A stretch of DNA of 64,000 bases from Pseudomonas sp. FP2335 (lineage in GTDB: Bacteria > Pseudomonadota > Gammaproteobacteria > Pseudomonadales > Pseudomonadaceae), in NCBI RefSeq assembly GCF_030687535.1, contig NZ_CP117437.1:4113501-4177500 (forward strand). Direction: 5' to 3'. Under the pieces are notes generated by a model. The model saw nothing but the letters and a program-made list of their open reading frames with translations, did not search any database and was not told where the DNA came from. This document shows positions 52,701-60,885 of the stretch, piece by piece; within the stretch, counting starts at the first letter, position 1; each line of letters begins with the position of its first letter. The position numbers and the translations under genes were made by a program.

Positions 52701-54019
52701 GCTTCGATCCTCGGGTTGACCGCATCACGCGGCAGCAGCAACGATGCCACCGCCACCACCTGCCGTACGCTTTTGCTGGCACCGCCGCCGCCGGAGGGGC
52801 CGTTGGTGTAGAGGGTTTCCACTTCATTGCCAACCCGCACCGCCTCAAGGCGATCCTCACAGCGAGCCGCCACGCGCAGGCGTACTTCCCAGGGCTCGAC
52901 GCCGCTGCGCGGGCCGTGCAGCGAGTCCATGCCGATCAGCTCGGCGCGTACGTCCTGCATCTTTACGCCCATCAACTCCAGGCGCTTGAGGACGACAGCC
53001 CGCGCCAACTCTGCCCGTGCGACAGCCCCCGGCCCGCCGTAGGACATCTGCCCTTCGCCAATCCAACCGTCCAGATAGCCGACGCTGACTTTCAATTGCT
53101 CGGGACGCGCGCGGCCACCGGCGCCCTGGGCACGCACGCGGTCAACGCCCTCCTCGACAAACCCCACCTGGGAAAAATCTGCGGTCACATCCGGCGTCAG
53201 GTACGCCGCCGGGTCATGCACTTCATAGATCAATTGTTCGGTGCAGGTAGCGCGGCTGACCCGCCCACCAGAGCCGCCAACCTTGGTGATCACCGCTTCA
53301 CCGTCGGCATCGATTTCGGCCAAGGGGAAGCCCAGGCGCGCAAGGTCATCCACGTCCTTGAAGCCGGGATCTGCGAAATAACCGCCGCTGACTTGCCCGG
53401 CACACTCCAGCAAATGCCCGACCAACGTACCGCGCCCCAGGCGCTGCCAATCGTCCGCCGCCCAGCCGAACTCAAACATCTGCGGCGCGAGGAACAACGA
53501 AGGGTCGGCCACCCGCCCGGTGATGACCACATCGGCGTCGGCGTGCAGCGCCTCCAGGATGCCCTCGACACCCAGGTAGGCATTCGCCGAGATCAGCCGT
53601 TCACCGAGGGAGCCAACGGTCTGGCCGTTATCCAGCCGAAAATCGGCGTGCAACACGTCCAACACGTCATCGCCAACCACGGCGACCACCTTGAGTTCCA
53701 AGCCCAGCTCACGGGCAATACGCCGCACTTCAAGCGCCGCCGACACGGGGTTGGCCGCGCCCATATTGGTGATCACCCGCAGGCGACGCCCAGTCTTATC
53801 GCCCACGAACGGCAGTACACGGCGCATGCGCTCACTCAACAGCGGATCGTAACCGCCCGCGGGATCTGTGATCCGCGCCTGTTGCGCCAGGGCGATGGTG
53901 CGTTCGGCCAGGCACTCGAACACCAGGTAATCCAGGTCGCCCTGCTCGGCCAACTCGACGGCAGGTTCGATACGGTCGCCGGAATAGCCGGCGCCGGAAC
54001 CGATGCGCAAGGTTTTCAT
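52697..54019 (-). CDS. AtuA-family (DUF1446) protein
   Basis: 440 residues. Motifs of the family include RIGSGAGYSGDRIEPAVEL at the start, VITNMGAANPVSA, VVITGRVADPSLFLAP and TKVGGSGGRVSRATCTEQL. It begins one base after the CitMHS stop codon and is coupled to the small AtuA-like gene downstream. AtuA itself is needed for acyclic terpene catabolism, but no terpene genes are near; the neighbouring CitMHS transporter and LysR point instead to an organic-acid pathway. That is an inference from context. Confidence 0.88.
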   Translation of the reverse strand: MKTLRIGSGAGYSGDRIEPAVELAEQGDLDYLVFECLAERTIALAQQARITDPAGGYDPLLSERMRRVLPFVGDKTGRRLRVITNMGAANPVSAALEVRRIARELGLELKVVAVVGDDVLDVLHADFRLDNGQTVGSLGERLISANAYLGVEGILEALHADADVVITGRVADPSLFLAPQMFEFGWAADDWQRLGRGTLVGHLLECAGQVSGGYFADPGFKDVDDLARLGFPLAEIDADGEAVITKVGGSGGRVSRATCTEQLIYEVHDPAAYLTPDVTADFSQVGFVEEGVDRVRAQGAGGRARPEQLKVSVGYLDGWIGEGQMSYGGPGAVARAELARAVVLKRLELMGVKMQDVRAELIGMDSLHGPRSGVEPWEVRLRVAARCEDRLEAVRVGNEVETLYTNGPSGGGGASKSVRQVVAVASLLLPRDAVNPRIEA

Positions 54020-54020
54020 C

Positions 54021-55313
54021 TCAAATCACTCCCAGGAGCAGCGCAGTCAGGGTCATCAACACCGACGCGGCAAACAGAAACGGAATGGTGAAGCGCTGGT
54101 GATCGGCCAATTCGATCTTGCACAGGCCCACCAACAGGAAGGTCGCGGGGGTCAGCGGGCTGACCGGGAAGCCGGTGGTATGCACGCCAAGCAATGAGGC
54201 CTGGGCCACTTGCAGCGGGTCGACGCCCAGGGCCTTGCCCACTTCGGCGATCACCGGCATCACGCCGAAATAGTAGGAATCGGGGTCAAACAGCATGCTC
54301 AACGGCATGGAGATGAAACCGACCACGGCCGGGATCAACTTGCCGTGGCCCGCCGGAATCTGCGCCACCGCCACTTCGGCAATCGCCTTGAGCATGCCGG
54401 TGCCTTGCATGATGCCGGTGAACACCCCGGCGGCGAGCAGGATGCTGGCCATGGTCAGTGCGGTCTTGGCATGCGCATCGATGCGGGCGCGCTGGGCGTC
54501 CACGTTCGGGTAGTTGATGCACAGCGCCACCACGGTGCCGAGCATGAACATCACCACCGGATCGACCCAGCCGGCGATCATCACCACCATCACCAGCACG
54601 GTGAGCATCAGGTTGACCCAGAACAGACGCGGGCGGCGCAGCTTGATGTCATCCTCGCTGAGCACCCGTTGCGGCATGGCATCGACGCGGGTGCCGGCGC
54701 CCAGGCCCAGGCGTTTTTCTTCCCGGCGACCGAGCCACCAGGCACAGGCGAACACAAAGATCAGGCCGACGATCTGTACCGGGATCAGCGGCTGGAACAG
54801 GTCCGCGACGGGCACATGCAAAGCAGCGGACGAGCGCAGCACCGGGCCGGTCCAGGGCAGGAAGTTGACCCCGGCAGCCATCGCGCAAACACAGGCGAGG
54901 ATACGTTTATCGATGCCCAGCCGCGTATACAGCGGCAGCATCGCCGGCACCGTCACCAGGAAGGTCACCGCGCCGGAACCGTCCAGATGCACCAGTAAAG
55001 CGAGGGTCGCGGTGCCGACGACAATCCGCGTAGGACGTGTGCCAACCGTGCGCAGGATGCGATCAATGATGGGGTCGAGCATACCGGCGTCGGTCATGAT
55101 CCCGAAAAACAGGATCGCAAACACAAACATGCCCACCACGGGGGCGACGTTCTTGATACCGGTAATGATGAAGGCGCTGGTTTGCAGGCCGAACCCACCG
55201 AGCAGTGCGGCAATGATCGGCAAGGCGATCAGGGCCACCAGTGGCGAGAGGCGTTTGCTCATGACGGCAGCGAGCAGGCACAGGATGGTAATGACACCCA
55301 GGGTAGCGAGCAT
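54021..55313 (-). CDS. CitMHS-family citrate/organic acid transporter
   Basis: 430 residues with about twelve membrane helices. The N-terminus (MLATLGVITILCLLAAVMSK), a helical pair around LSPLVALIALPIIAALLGGF and the C-terminal LLGVHTTGFPVSPLTPATFL are typical of CitMHS symporters, which import metal-complexed citrate or related tricarboxylates with protons. It is first in a three-gene unit with the AtuA-like pair, divergent from a LysR gene. GGAG precedes the ATG. The exact substrate is not known. Confidence 0.9.
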   Translation of the reverse strand: MLATLGVITILCLLAAVMSKRLSPLVALIALPIIAALLGGFGLQTSAFIITGIKNVAPVVGMFVFAILFFGIMTDAGMLDPIIDRILRTVGTRPTRIVVGTATLALLVHLDGSGAVTFLVTVPAMLPLYTRLGIDKRILACVCAMAAGVNFLPWTGPVLRSSAALHVPVADLFQPLIPVQIVGLIFVFACAWWLGRREEKRLGLGAGTRVDAMPQRVLSEDDIKLRRPRLFWVNLMLTVLVMVVMIAGWVDPVVMFMLGTVVALCINYPNVDAQRARIDAHAKTALTMASILLAAGVFTGIMQGTGMLKAIAEVAVAQIPAGHGKLIPAVVGFISMPLSMLFDPDSYYFGVMPVIAEVGKALGVDPLQVAQASLLGVHTTGFPVSPLTPATFLLVGLCKIELADHQRFTIPFLFAASVLMTLTALLLGVI

Positions 55314-55424
55314 GGGTTACTCCAGAGCGGCCTTGTTGGCCGGTTATTGTTTTCCCTGGAGTATTGGAAGCGGGTTAGTCTTTGTAAATTGGAATATTCA
55401 GCCGAGTACATTCGGAAAAACAAA

Positions 55425-56321
55425 ATGAAGAACAGTATCCAACATATTCAAGCGTTCCTCGCGGTGGCCCGCACCGGCAGCTTTACCAAGGCGGCCAACG
55501 AGCTGCACCTGTCACCGTCGGCGCTGACCGTGCAGGTGCAACAGCTGGAAGACTGGCTCGGCGTCGCCTTGCTCGACCGCAGCCCGCGTCACGTGAGCAT
55601 CACGGCCGCCGGCGAGGAAGCGCGCGGACCGATGGAAAAGCTGCTGCTGGACCTGGACAACATCGTCACCGGCTCCCGCGACCTTGCCGCCCTGCGCCGA
55701 GGCGTCGTCACCATCGCCGCCCTGCCCTCCGTCTGCGCTGGCGCCCTGCCGCCGGCACTGCGGCTGTTCCGTGAACGGTTTGCCGGAATTGAAGTGCGCC
55801 TGCATGACCTGGTGGCCCATCGCATTCATGCCCAGGTGCGCTCCGGCGAGGTGGATTTCGGCATCGGCGTGCGCGCGCGACTCAGCCACGGCCTAGCGTT
55901 CGTCCCCGTCCTGAATGATCGTTTGTGTGCCTTTGTGCCGCTGGATCATCCCCTCACCCGCCATCGCCAGCTGACCCTGGAGCAACTGGCGGACCAACCG
56001 ATCATCCTCACCGGCCGCGACAGCAGCGTGCGTGAGCAGGTAGACGCGTTGTTCGATGAAACGCGGCTGACGATGAACGCGGGAATGGAGGCCAACTACA
56101 TGTCGACGGTGTTGGCGCTGGTGCGCCAGGGGCTGGGGATCAGTGTGCTGCCGGAGTCGGCGGCGGACAGCCTGGAGGGGTTGAAGCGGATCAACATCGA
56201 TCATCCTGGGGTGAATCGGGAGATCGGCTTGATCAGTCGCAGCGGGATCGGTTTGAGCCCTGCGGCACAGCGCTGTTTCGATATGCTCAATGAAGCATTA
56301 CCTGACACACCGCAGAGATAA
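55425..56321 (+). CDS. LysR-family regulator of the CitMHS/AtuA-like unit
   Basis: 298 residues. The N-terminal HTH is IQHIQAFLAVARTGSFTKAA followed by NELHLSPSALTVQVQQLED; the effector-binding domain covers ~90-295 (FRERFAGIEVRLHDLVAHR, LALVRQGLGISVLPESAAD). It is transcribed divergently from the transporter across 111 bases, as expected for a local activator. The inducer is unknown, possibly the transported acid. Confidence 0.9.
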   Translation: MKNSIQHIQAFLAVARTGSFTKAANELHLSPSALTVQVQQLEDWLGVALLDRSPRHVSITAAGEEARGPMEKLLLDLDNIVTGSRDLAALRRGVVTIAALPSVCAGALPPALRLFRERFAGIEVRLHDLVAHRIHAQVRSGEVDFGIGVRARLSHGLAFVPVLNDRLCAFVPLDHPLTRHRQLTLEQLADQPIILTGRDSSVREQVDALFDETRLTMNAGMEANYMSTVLALVRQGLGISVLPESAADSLEGLKRINIDHPGVNREIGLISRSGIGLSPAAQRCFDMLNEALPDTPQR

Positions 56322-56322
56322 A

Positions 56323-56411
56323 TGTGGGAGCGGGCTTGCTCGCGAATGCGGTGTATCAGTGACAGATATAGTGCCTGACACTCCGCTTTCGCGAGCAAGC
56401 CCGCTCCCACA
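56323..56411. repeat. REPIN
   Basis: TGTGGGAGCGGGCTTGCTCG and inverted CGAGCAAGCCCGCTCCCACA, beginning one base after the LysR stop codon. It sits between the LysR gene and the convergent GST gene. Confidence 0.92.
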
Positions 56412-56425
56412 TTTTTACCTCATTG

Positions 56426-57028
56426 TCAGTCCAGCATCGTCACATGTCTTGGATGGCTGGCCACTCGCGCCAGCCACGCCTGCACGGCCGGATACGGCGT
56501 CAGATCAAACCCGCCCTCATGCGCCACATGCGTGTAGGCATACAACGCTATATCCGCAATCGAATACTGCTCACCCACCAGGTACGGCGTGGCTTGCAAC
56601 TGCCGCTCCATAACCTTCAACGCCTTGTGGCCGCGCTTGTGGCAGGTCTTGTATTCCTCCAGGCGATCCTCCGGCATGTTCAGGTAGAACTGGATAAACC
56701 GCGCCACCGCGATGTACGGCTCATGGCTGTACTGCTCGAAAAACTGCCACTGCAACACCTGGGTGCGCAAACGCGGTTCCGTCGGCAGGAATTCGCTGCC
56801 GTCGGCGAGGAAGTTGAGGATCGCGTTGGATTCCCACAGGCAGGTGCCGTCTTCCAGTTCCAGTACCGGGATCTTGCCGTTGGGGTTCTTGGCCAGGAAC
56901 TCAGCGGTCTGGGTATCGCCGTTGAGGATGTCCACATCGATCCATTGGTACGGGAGGCCCAACAGGTTGAGCATCAATTTGATCTTGTAGCAGTTGCCCG
57001 ATTTGTAATCGCCATAAACCTTGTACAT
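56426..57028 (-). CDS. Glutathione S-transferase
   Basis: 200 residues. The thioredoxin-like N-terminal domain (KVYGDYKSGNCYKIKLMLNL, with the SGNCYK active-site loop; cis-Pro in GKIPVLELEDG; LWESNAILNFLAD for glutathione) is followed by the helical C-terminal domain (YSIADIALYAYTHVAHEGGF, the conserved N-capping/Asp motif). The substrate is unknown. AAGGGGAG precedes the ATG. It directly follows the aminotransferase on the same strand, so they are likely cotranscribed. Confidence 0.92.
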   Translation of the reverse strand: MYKVYGDYKSGNCYKIKLMLNLLGLPYQWIDVDILNGDTQTAEFLAKNPNGKIPVLELEDGTCLWESNAILNFLADGSEFLPTEPRLRTQVLQWQFFEQYSHEPYIAVARFIQFYLNMPEDRLEEYKTCHKRGHKALKVMERQLQATPYLVGEQYSIADIALYAYTHVAHEGGFDLTPYPAVQAWLARVASHPRHVTMLD

Positions 57029-57039
57029 GGGGGCTCCCC

Positions 57040-58206
57040 TTATGCCGCTTGCGCGTGCTGTGCTTGACGGACCACCGCGGCCAGGCGCTTGAGGCCTTCA
57101 TCCAGGCGGGCCGGGTCGATATGGCTGAAATTGAGGCGCAATGAACCCAGGTGTTGGTCGGGCTCGGAAAAGAACGGTTCACCGGGCATGAACGCGACGT
57201 CCTGATCCAACGCTTGCGCCAACAAGGTGCGGGTGTCGAGCGGCTGTTTCAAGGTCAGCCAGAAGAATAATCCGCCCTGGGGCACTTGCCAGTCGGCGAG
57301 GTCGGCGAAATGGCGCTCCAGCGCAGCCTGGAAAGCGTCGCGGCGCTCGCGGTAGAAGCTGCGCAGTTGCTCCAGATGCTGCTGGTATTTTGGCGTGCCG
57401 ATCCACTGCATCGCCTGCCATTGGCCGACGCGGTTGGTGTGCAGGTCGGCCGACTGCTTGAGCTTGAGCAGGTGCGGGAACAGGTCCGGGCTGGCGATCA
57501 GGTAACCGACACGCAGGCCCGGCAACAGGGTCTTGGACACGGTGCCGGTGTAGATCCAACTGGCTTTTTTCAGGCGCCCGACGATGGGTTTGGCGCTGCC
57601 GCCGTCGAAGCTCAGTTCGCGGTACGGCTCGTCTTCGATCAGGGTCACGCCGAACTCATCGAGCAACGCGGCGACCGCTTCGCGCTTGGCTTCGCTGTAG
57701 CGTACGGCCGACGGGTTCTGGAAGGTCGGGATCAGGTAGATGAACGCCGGACGATGGCGTTCGAGGTTGGCGCGCAGGGTGCTCAAGTCGGGGCCGTCGG
57801 CTTCCAACGGGACGCTGAGGCAGTCGGCGCCGAACAGCTGGAAGATCTGCAACGCGGCCAGGTAGGTCGGGCCCTCCAACAGGACCGGCGTGCCTTTGTC
57901 GATGTACAACTTGGCCGCCAGGTCCAGGGTTTGCTGCGAGCCGCTGACCACCAGCACCTGGCTGGCCTGGCACGGCACGCCCAGGGCCCGTGCTTGGGCG
58001 GCGAGCAATTCACGCAACTGCGGTTCGCCTTCGCTCATGCCGTATTGGCCGATGTTCGACGGCATGTCATCCCAGTTCAGCGCCGGCAGCATGGCTTCGG
58101 CGGGCAGGCCACCGGCGAACGACATCACTTGCGGGCGCTGGGCTGCCGCGAGGATTTCACGGATCAAGGAGCTTTTGAGGCGCGTAACACGTTCAGAGAA
58201 GGCCAT
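57040..58206 (-). CDS. PLP-dependent aminotransferase (class I/II, 2-aminoadipate aminotransferase-like)
   Basis: 388 residues. The PLP-lysine motif is in YTGTVSKTLLPGLRVGYL; the aromatic stacking/Asn/Asp region covers LIPTFQNPSA and TLIEDEPYRELSF; the N-terminal FAGGLPAEAMLP segment is typical of the LysN/ARO8-like group. Start ATG at 58206; an extension beyond it would run through the MarR gene region. It is divergent from a MarR gene, which probably controls it. It converts an amino acid/2-oxo acid pair that cannot be named from sequence. Confidence 0.92.
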   Translation of the reverse strand: MAFSERVTRLKSSLIREILAAAQRPQVMSFAGGLPAEAMLPALNWDDMPSNIGQYGMSEGEPQLRELLAAQARALGVPCQASQVLVVSGSQQTLDLAAKLYIDKGTPVLLEGPTYLAALQIFQLFGADCLSVPLEADGPDLSTLRANLERHRPAFIYLIPTFQNPSAVRYSEAKREAVAALLDEFGVTLIEDEPYRELSFDGGSAKPIVGRLKKASWIYTGTVSKTLLPGLRVGYLIASPDLFPHLLKLKQSADLHTNRVGQWQAMQWIGTPKYQQHLEQLRSFYRERRDAFQAALERHFADLADWQVPQGGLFFWLTLKQPLDTRTLLAQALDQDVAFMPGEPFFSEPDQHLGSLRLNFSHIDPARLDEGLKRLAAVVRQAQHAQAA

Positions 58207-58287
58207 GGGGTCACCGGTAGCGAAAACTGTGGGAAATACGTCAAACTGGTTGACCGAAATTACGACAGCGCCCACGGATACGTCAAT

Positions 58288-58722
58288 ATGCTTGACCTTA
58301 AAAACCCCACCGCCCAGCAGGAAGCCATGCAAGCGTTCTTCTTCGGTTACCAGGCGTTTACCGCCAAGGCCGACGAAATGCTCGAACGCCGGGGCCTGAG
58401 CCGGGTGCACCAGCGCATTGTGTTTTTTATCGCGCGTTACCCGACCTTGAGCGTGAAAGAACTGCTGGAACTGCTCGGGGTGAGCAAGCAGGCGCTGAAC
58501 ATGCCGCTGCGCCAATTGCAGGAAATGCACCTGGTGCACAGCGTTGCCTCTGCGACCGACAAGCGCAAACGCTTGCTGGAATTGAGCGAGGAAGGCCTGC
58601 GTTTCGAACAGTCGTTGCGCCGTGAACAGGTGAAGCTGCTGCAACGCGCGTTCAGTGAAGCCGGTGAAGAAGCGGTGGCCGGATGGTTGGCTGTAAACCA
58701 GGCATTGAGTGCGGCGAACTAG
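58288..58722 (+). CDS. MarR-family transcriptional regulator
   Basis: 144 residues with the winged HTH VHQRIVFFIARYPTLSVKEL, the recognition helix VSKQALNMPLRQLQEMHLV and the wing SVASATDKRKRLLELSEEG. It is divergent from the aminotransferase across 81 bases and presumably regulates it. The ligand is unknown. The start codon has only a weak ribosome site; the ATG at 58288 gives the usual MarR length. Confidence 0.88.
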   Translation: MLDLKNPTAQQEAMQAFFFGYQAFTAKADEMLERRGLSRVHQRIVFFIARYPTLSVKELLELLGVSKQALNMPLRQLQEMHLVHSVASATDKRKRLLELSEEGLRFEQSLRREQVKLLQRAFSEAGEEAVAGWLAVNQALSAAN

Positions 58723-58759
58723 CCCAGCGCAAAGCTATTCGAAAACATTATTTGCTTTC

Positions 58760-58771
58760 TTTGTATACAAA
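58760..58771. promoter_or_regulatory. Palindrome TTTGTATACAAA upstream of the purine permease
   Basis: A perfect 12-base dyad ~130 bases before the GTG start. The TGTATACA core is of the kind bound by FadR-subgroup GntR regulators, some of which control purine use. No GntR gene is in the window, so the assignment is tentative. Confidence 0.4.
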
Positions 58772-58899
58772 AGCATAATTCGCCTCGTGCGAGTTCCTGA
58801 CCTATCGGTCAACAAAACCCGCCAGTACCTCAAAGCGCTGTTGCCCACATCTGTGACCGGCGCTGGAAATAACAATAAAACTCTTGAGGAGTACTCGCT

Positions 58900-60246
58900 G
58901 TGGATAGCCGCAAATCCGAAGCCCCTACGCTGGACGTCGCCCCGCCCACCAACAGCTGGCTAGAACGCCTGTTCAAACTCAGCTTGCATGGCACCACAGT
59001 GAGGACCGAGTTGATCGCCGGTCTCACCACCTTCATCACCATGGCCTACATCATCTTCGTCAACCCCAACATCATGGCCGACGCCGGCATCGACCATGGC
59101 GCGGCATTTGTCGCCACCTGCATCGCCGCCGCGCTCGGTTGCCTGTTGATGGGCCTGTATGCGAACTGGCCGGTAGGCCTGGCGCCGGGCATGGGCTTGA
59201 ATGCGTTTTTCACCTACACCGTGGTCGGCACCATGGGCTACACCTGGGAAACCGCGCTGGGTGCGGTGTTTATCTCGGGCGTGCTGTTCATGGGCCTGAC
59301 GCTGTCGCGGGTGCGTGAGTGGCTGCTCAACAGCATCCCGGTGAGCCTGCGCCACGCCATGGGTGCCGGTGTCGGGCTGTTCCTCGGGGTGATCGGCCTG
59401 AAAACCGCCGGGATCATCGTCGACAGCCCGGCCACGCTGATCAAGCTCGGCTCGCTGCATGAACCGGCACCGCTACTGGCGGCCGTGTGTTTCCTGCTGA
59501 TCGCGATCCTCAGCTACCACCGCGTGTTCGGCGCAATCCTGATCAGCATCATCGCCGTGACCCTGGCCGGTTGGGGCTTGGGCCTGGTGCATTACAACGG
59601 CATGATCTCCACCCCACCGAGCCTGGCGCCGACCTGGATGGCCATGGACGTAAAAGGTGTATTCAATGTAAGCATGATTAGCGTTGTATTTGCCTTTCTT
59701 TTTGTACACATGTTCGACACTGCAGGTACACTGATGGGCGTCGCGCAACGCGCCGGACTGGTCAATGCCGATGGCAAGATCGATAACCTGTCCCGTGCGC
59801 TCAAAGCCGACAGTGCGTCCAGCGTGTTTGGCGCCATGGTCGGTGTACCGCCGGTGACCAGCTACGTGGAAAGTGCCGCCGGTGTTGCCGCGGGTGGCCG
59901 AACCGGGCTGACCGCCGTGACCGTGGGCATCCTGTTTGTGGCAGCGATGTTTTTCGCGCCACTGGCCGGCATGATTCCCGCGTACGCCACCGCCGGTGCG
60001 CTGATCTACGTGGCGATGCTGATGATGGCGAGCATGGCCCATATCAATTGGGACGAAGCCACCGACAGCATTCCGGCGATTGTCACGGCGATCATGATGC
60101 CGCTGACCTTCTCGGTGGCCGACGGCATCGCCCTGGGCTTTATCACGTACGTGGCGCTCAAGGCGGGCACCGGCAAGTACCGCGAGATTTCCGTCAGCCT
60201 GTGGGTGCTGTGCGCGATCTTTATTGCCAAATTCATATTTCTATAA
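58900..60246 (+). CDS. NCS2-family purine permease (AzgA-like)
   Basis: 448 residues with about twelve to fourteen membrane helices. ELIAGLTTFITMAYIIFVNP is the AzgA hallmark, followed by NWPVGLAPGMGLNAFFTY, HMFDTAGTLMGVAQRAG and GVPPVTSYVESAAGVAAGGR. Members import adenine, guanine and/or hypoxanthine with protons. The start is GTG at 58900 with GAGGAG eight bases away. The 177 bases before it show the TTTGTATACAAA dyad but no purine-riboswitch core that I can recognise. A short gap to the lysE-like gene suggests cotranscription. Confidence 0.92.
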   Translation: MDSRKSEAPTLDVAPPTNSWLERLFKLSLHGTTVRTELIAGLTTFITMAYIIFVNPNIMADAGIDHGAAFVATCIAAALGCLLMGLYANWPVGLAPGMGLNAFFTYTVVGTMGYTWETALGAVFISGVLFMGLTLSRVREWLLNSIPVSLRHAMGAGVGLFLGVIGLKTAGIIVDSPATLIKLGSLHEPAPLLAAVCFLLIAILSYHRVFGAILISIIAVTLAGWGLGLVHYNGMISTPPSLAPTWMAMDVKGVFNVSMISVVFAFLFVHMFDTAGTLMGVAQRAGLVNADGKIDNLSRALKADSASSVFGAMVGVPPVTSYVESAAGVAAGGRTGLTAVTVGILFVAAMFFAPLAGMIPAYATAGALIYVAMLMMASMAHINWDEATDSIPAIVTAIMMPLTFSVADGIALGFITYVALKAGTGKYREISVSLWVLCAIFIAKFIFL

Positions 60247-60255
60247 AAGGAACAC

Positions 60256-60885
60256 ATGATGAACCTGGAAACCTGGCTACTGTTCAGCGGCGCGGCATTG
60301 GTGGTGATCCTGATCCCGGGGCCGCTGTCACTGTTGATGATCAGCAACAGTCTGAACTACGGCCTGCGCCGTTCGTATCCAGCGTTTCTCGGTGGGGTGT
60401 TTGCCTCGATCTGCCTGCTCAGCGCCTCGGCCCTGGGGCTGGGCGCACTGCTGCTGGCCTCCGAGCAACTGTTCAGCGCCCTGAAGGTCGTCGGCGCGGC
60501 GTACCTGTTCTACCTCGCCTGGCAGAGCTGGCAGCAGTCGCGGCAACCGGCCCAGGGTGCCGAAGTACCGCAACTGGCCGCCGTACCGCGCTTTCGCACA
60601 CTGTTCGGGCGTGCCTTTGTGCTGGGCGCCAGCAACCCAAAGGACATCCTGTTCTTCGCCGCGTTCCTGCCGCAATTTCTCAGCAGCCAGCAGCCGTTCC
60701 TGCCACAGCTGCTGATCATGATTGCCACCTGGACCCTGCTCGACCTGCTCTGCAAGCTGGCCTACGGTCTCGGCGCACACGGAGCGGCCCGGTATCTGCG
60801 CAGCGGCAGCGGCCAGGGCTGGTTCAACCGGGTCAGTGCCGCTTTTTTTGGTAGCGCGGGCGTTGCTGCTTTGCTCCGGGCATAA
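60256..60885 (+). CDS. LysE/RhtB-family amino-acid exporter
   Basis: 209 residues with six membrane helices, starting MNLETWLLFSGAALVVILIP and carrying GPLSLLMISNSLNYGLRR, the LysE/RhtB GP-containing signature. GASNPKDILFFAAFLPQF is the second family motif. It exports amino acids or homoserine lactones; specificity is unknown. AAGGAAC lies before two adjacent ATG codons. Its last 53 bases overlap the end of the convergent toxin gene. Confidence 0.9.
   Translation: MMNLETWLLFSGAALVVILIPGPLSLLMISNSLNYGLRRSYPAFLGGVFASICLLSASALGLGALLLASEQLFSALKVVGAAYLFYLAWQSWQQSRQPAQGAEVPQLAAVPRFRTLFGRAFVLGASNPKDILFFAAFLPQFLSSQQPFLPQLLIMIATWTLLDLLCKLAYGLGAHGAARYLRSGSGQGWFNRVSAAFFGSAGVAALLRA

Noticed and set aside
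58723..58899. Purine riboswitch upstream of the AzgA-like permease
   Set aside because: I could not find the conserved three-way-junction core or the two kissing-loop hairpins; only the TTTGTATACAAA dyad stands out.
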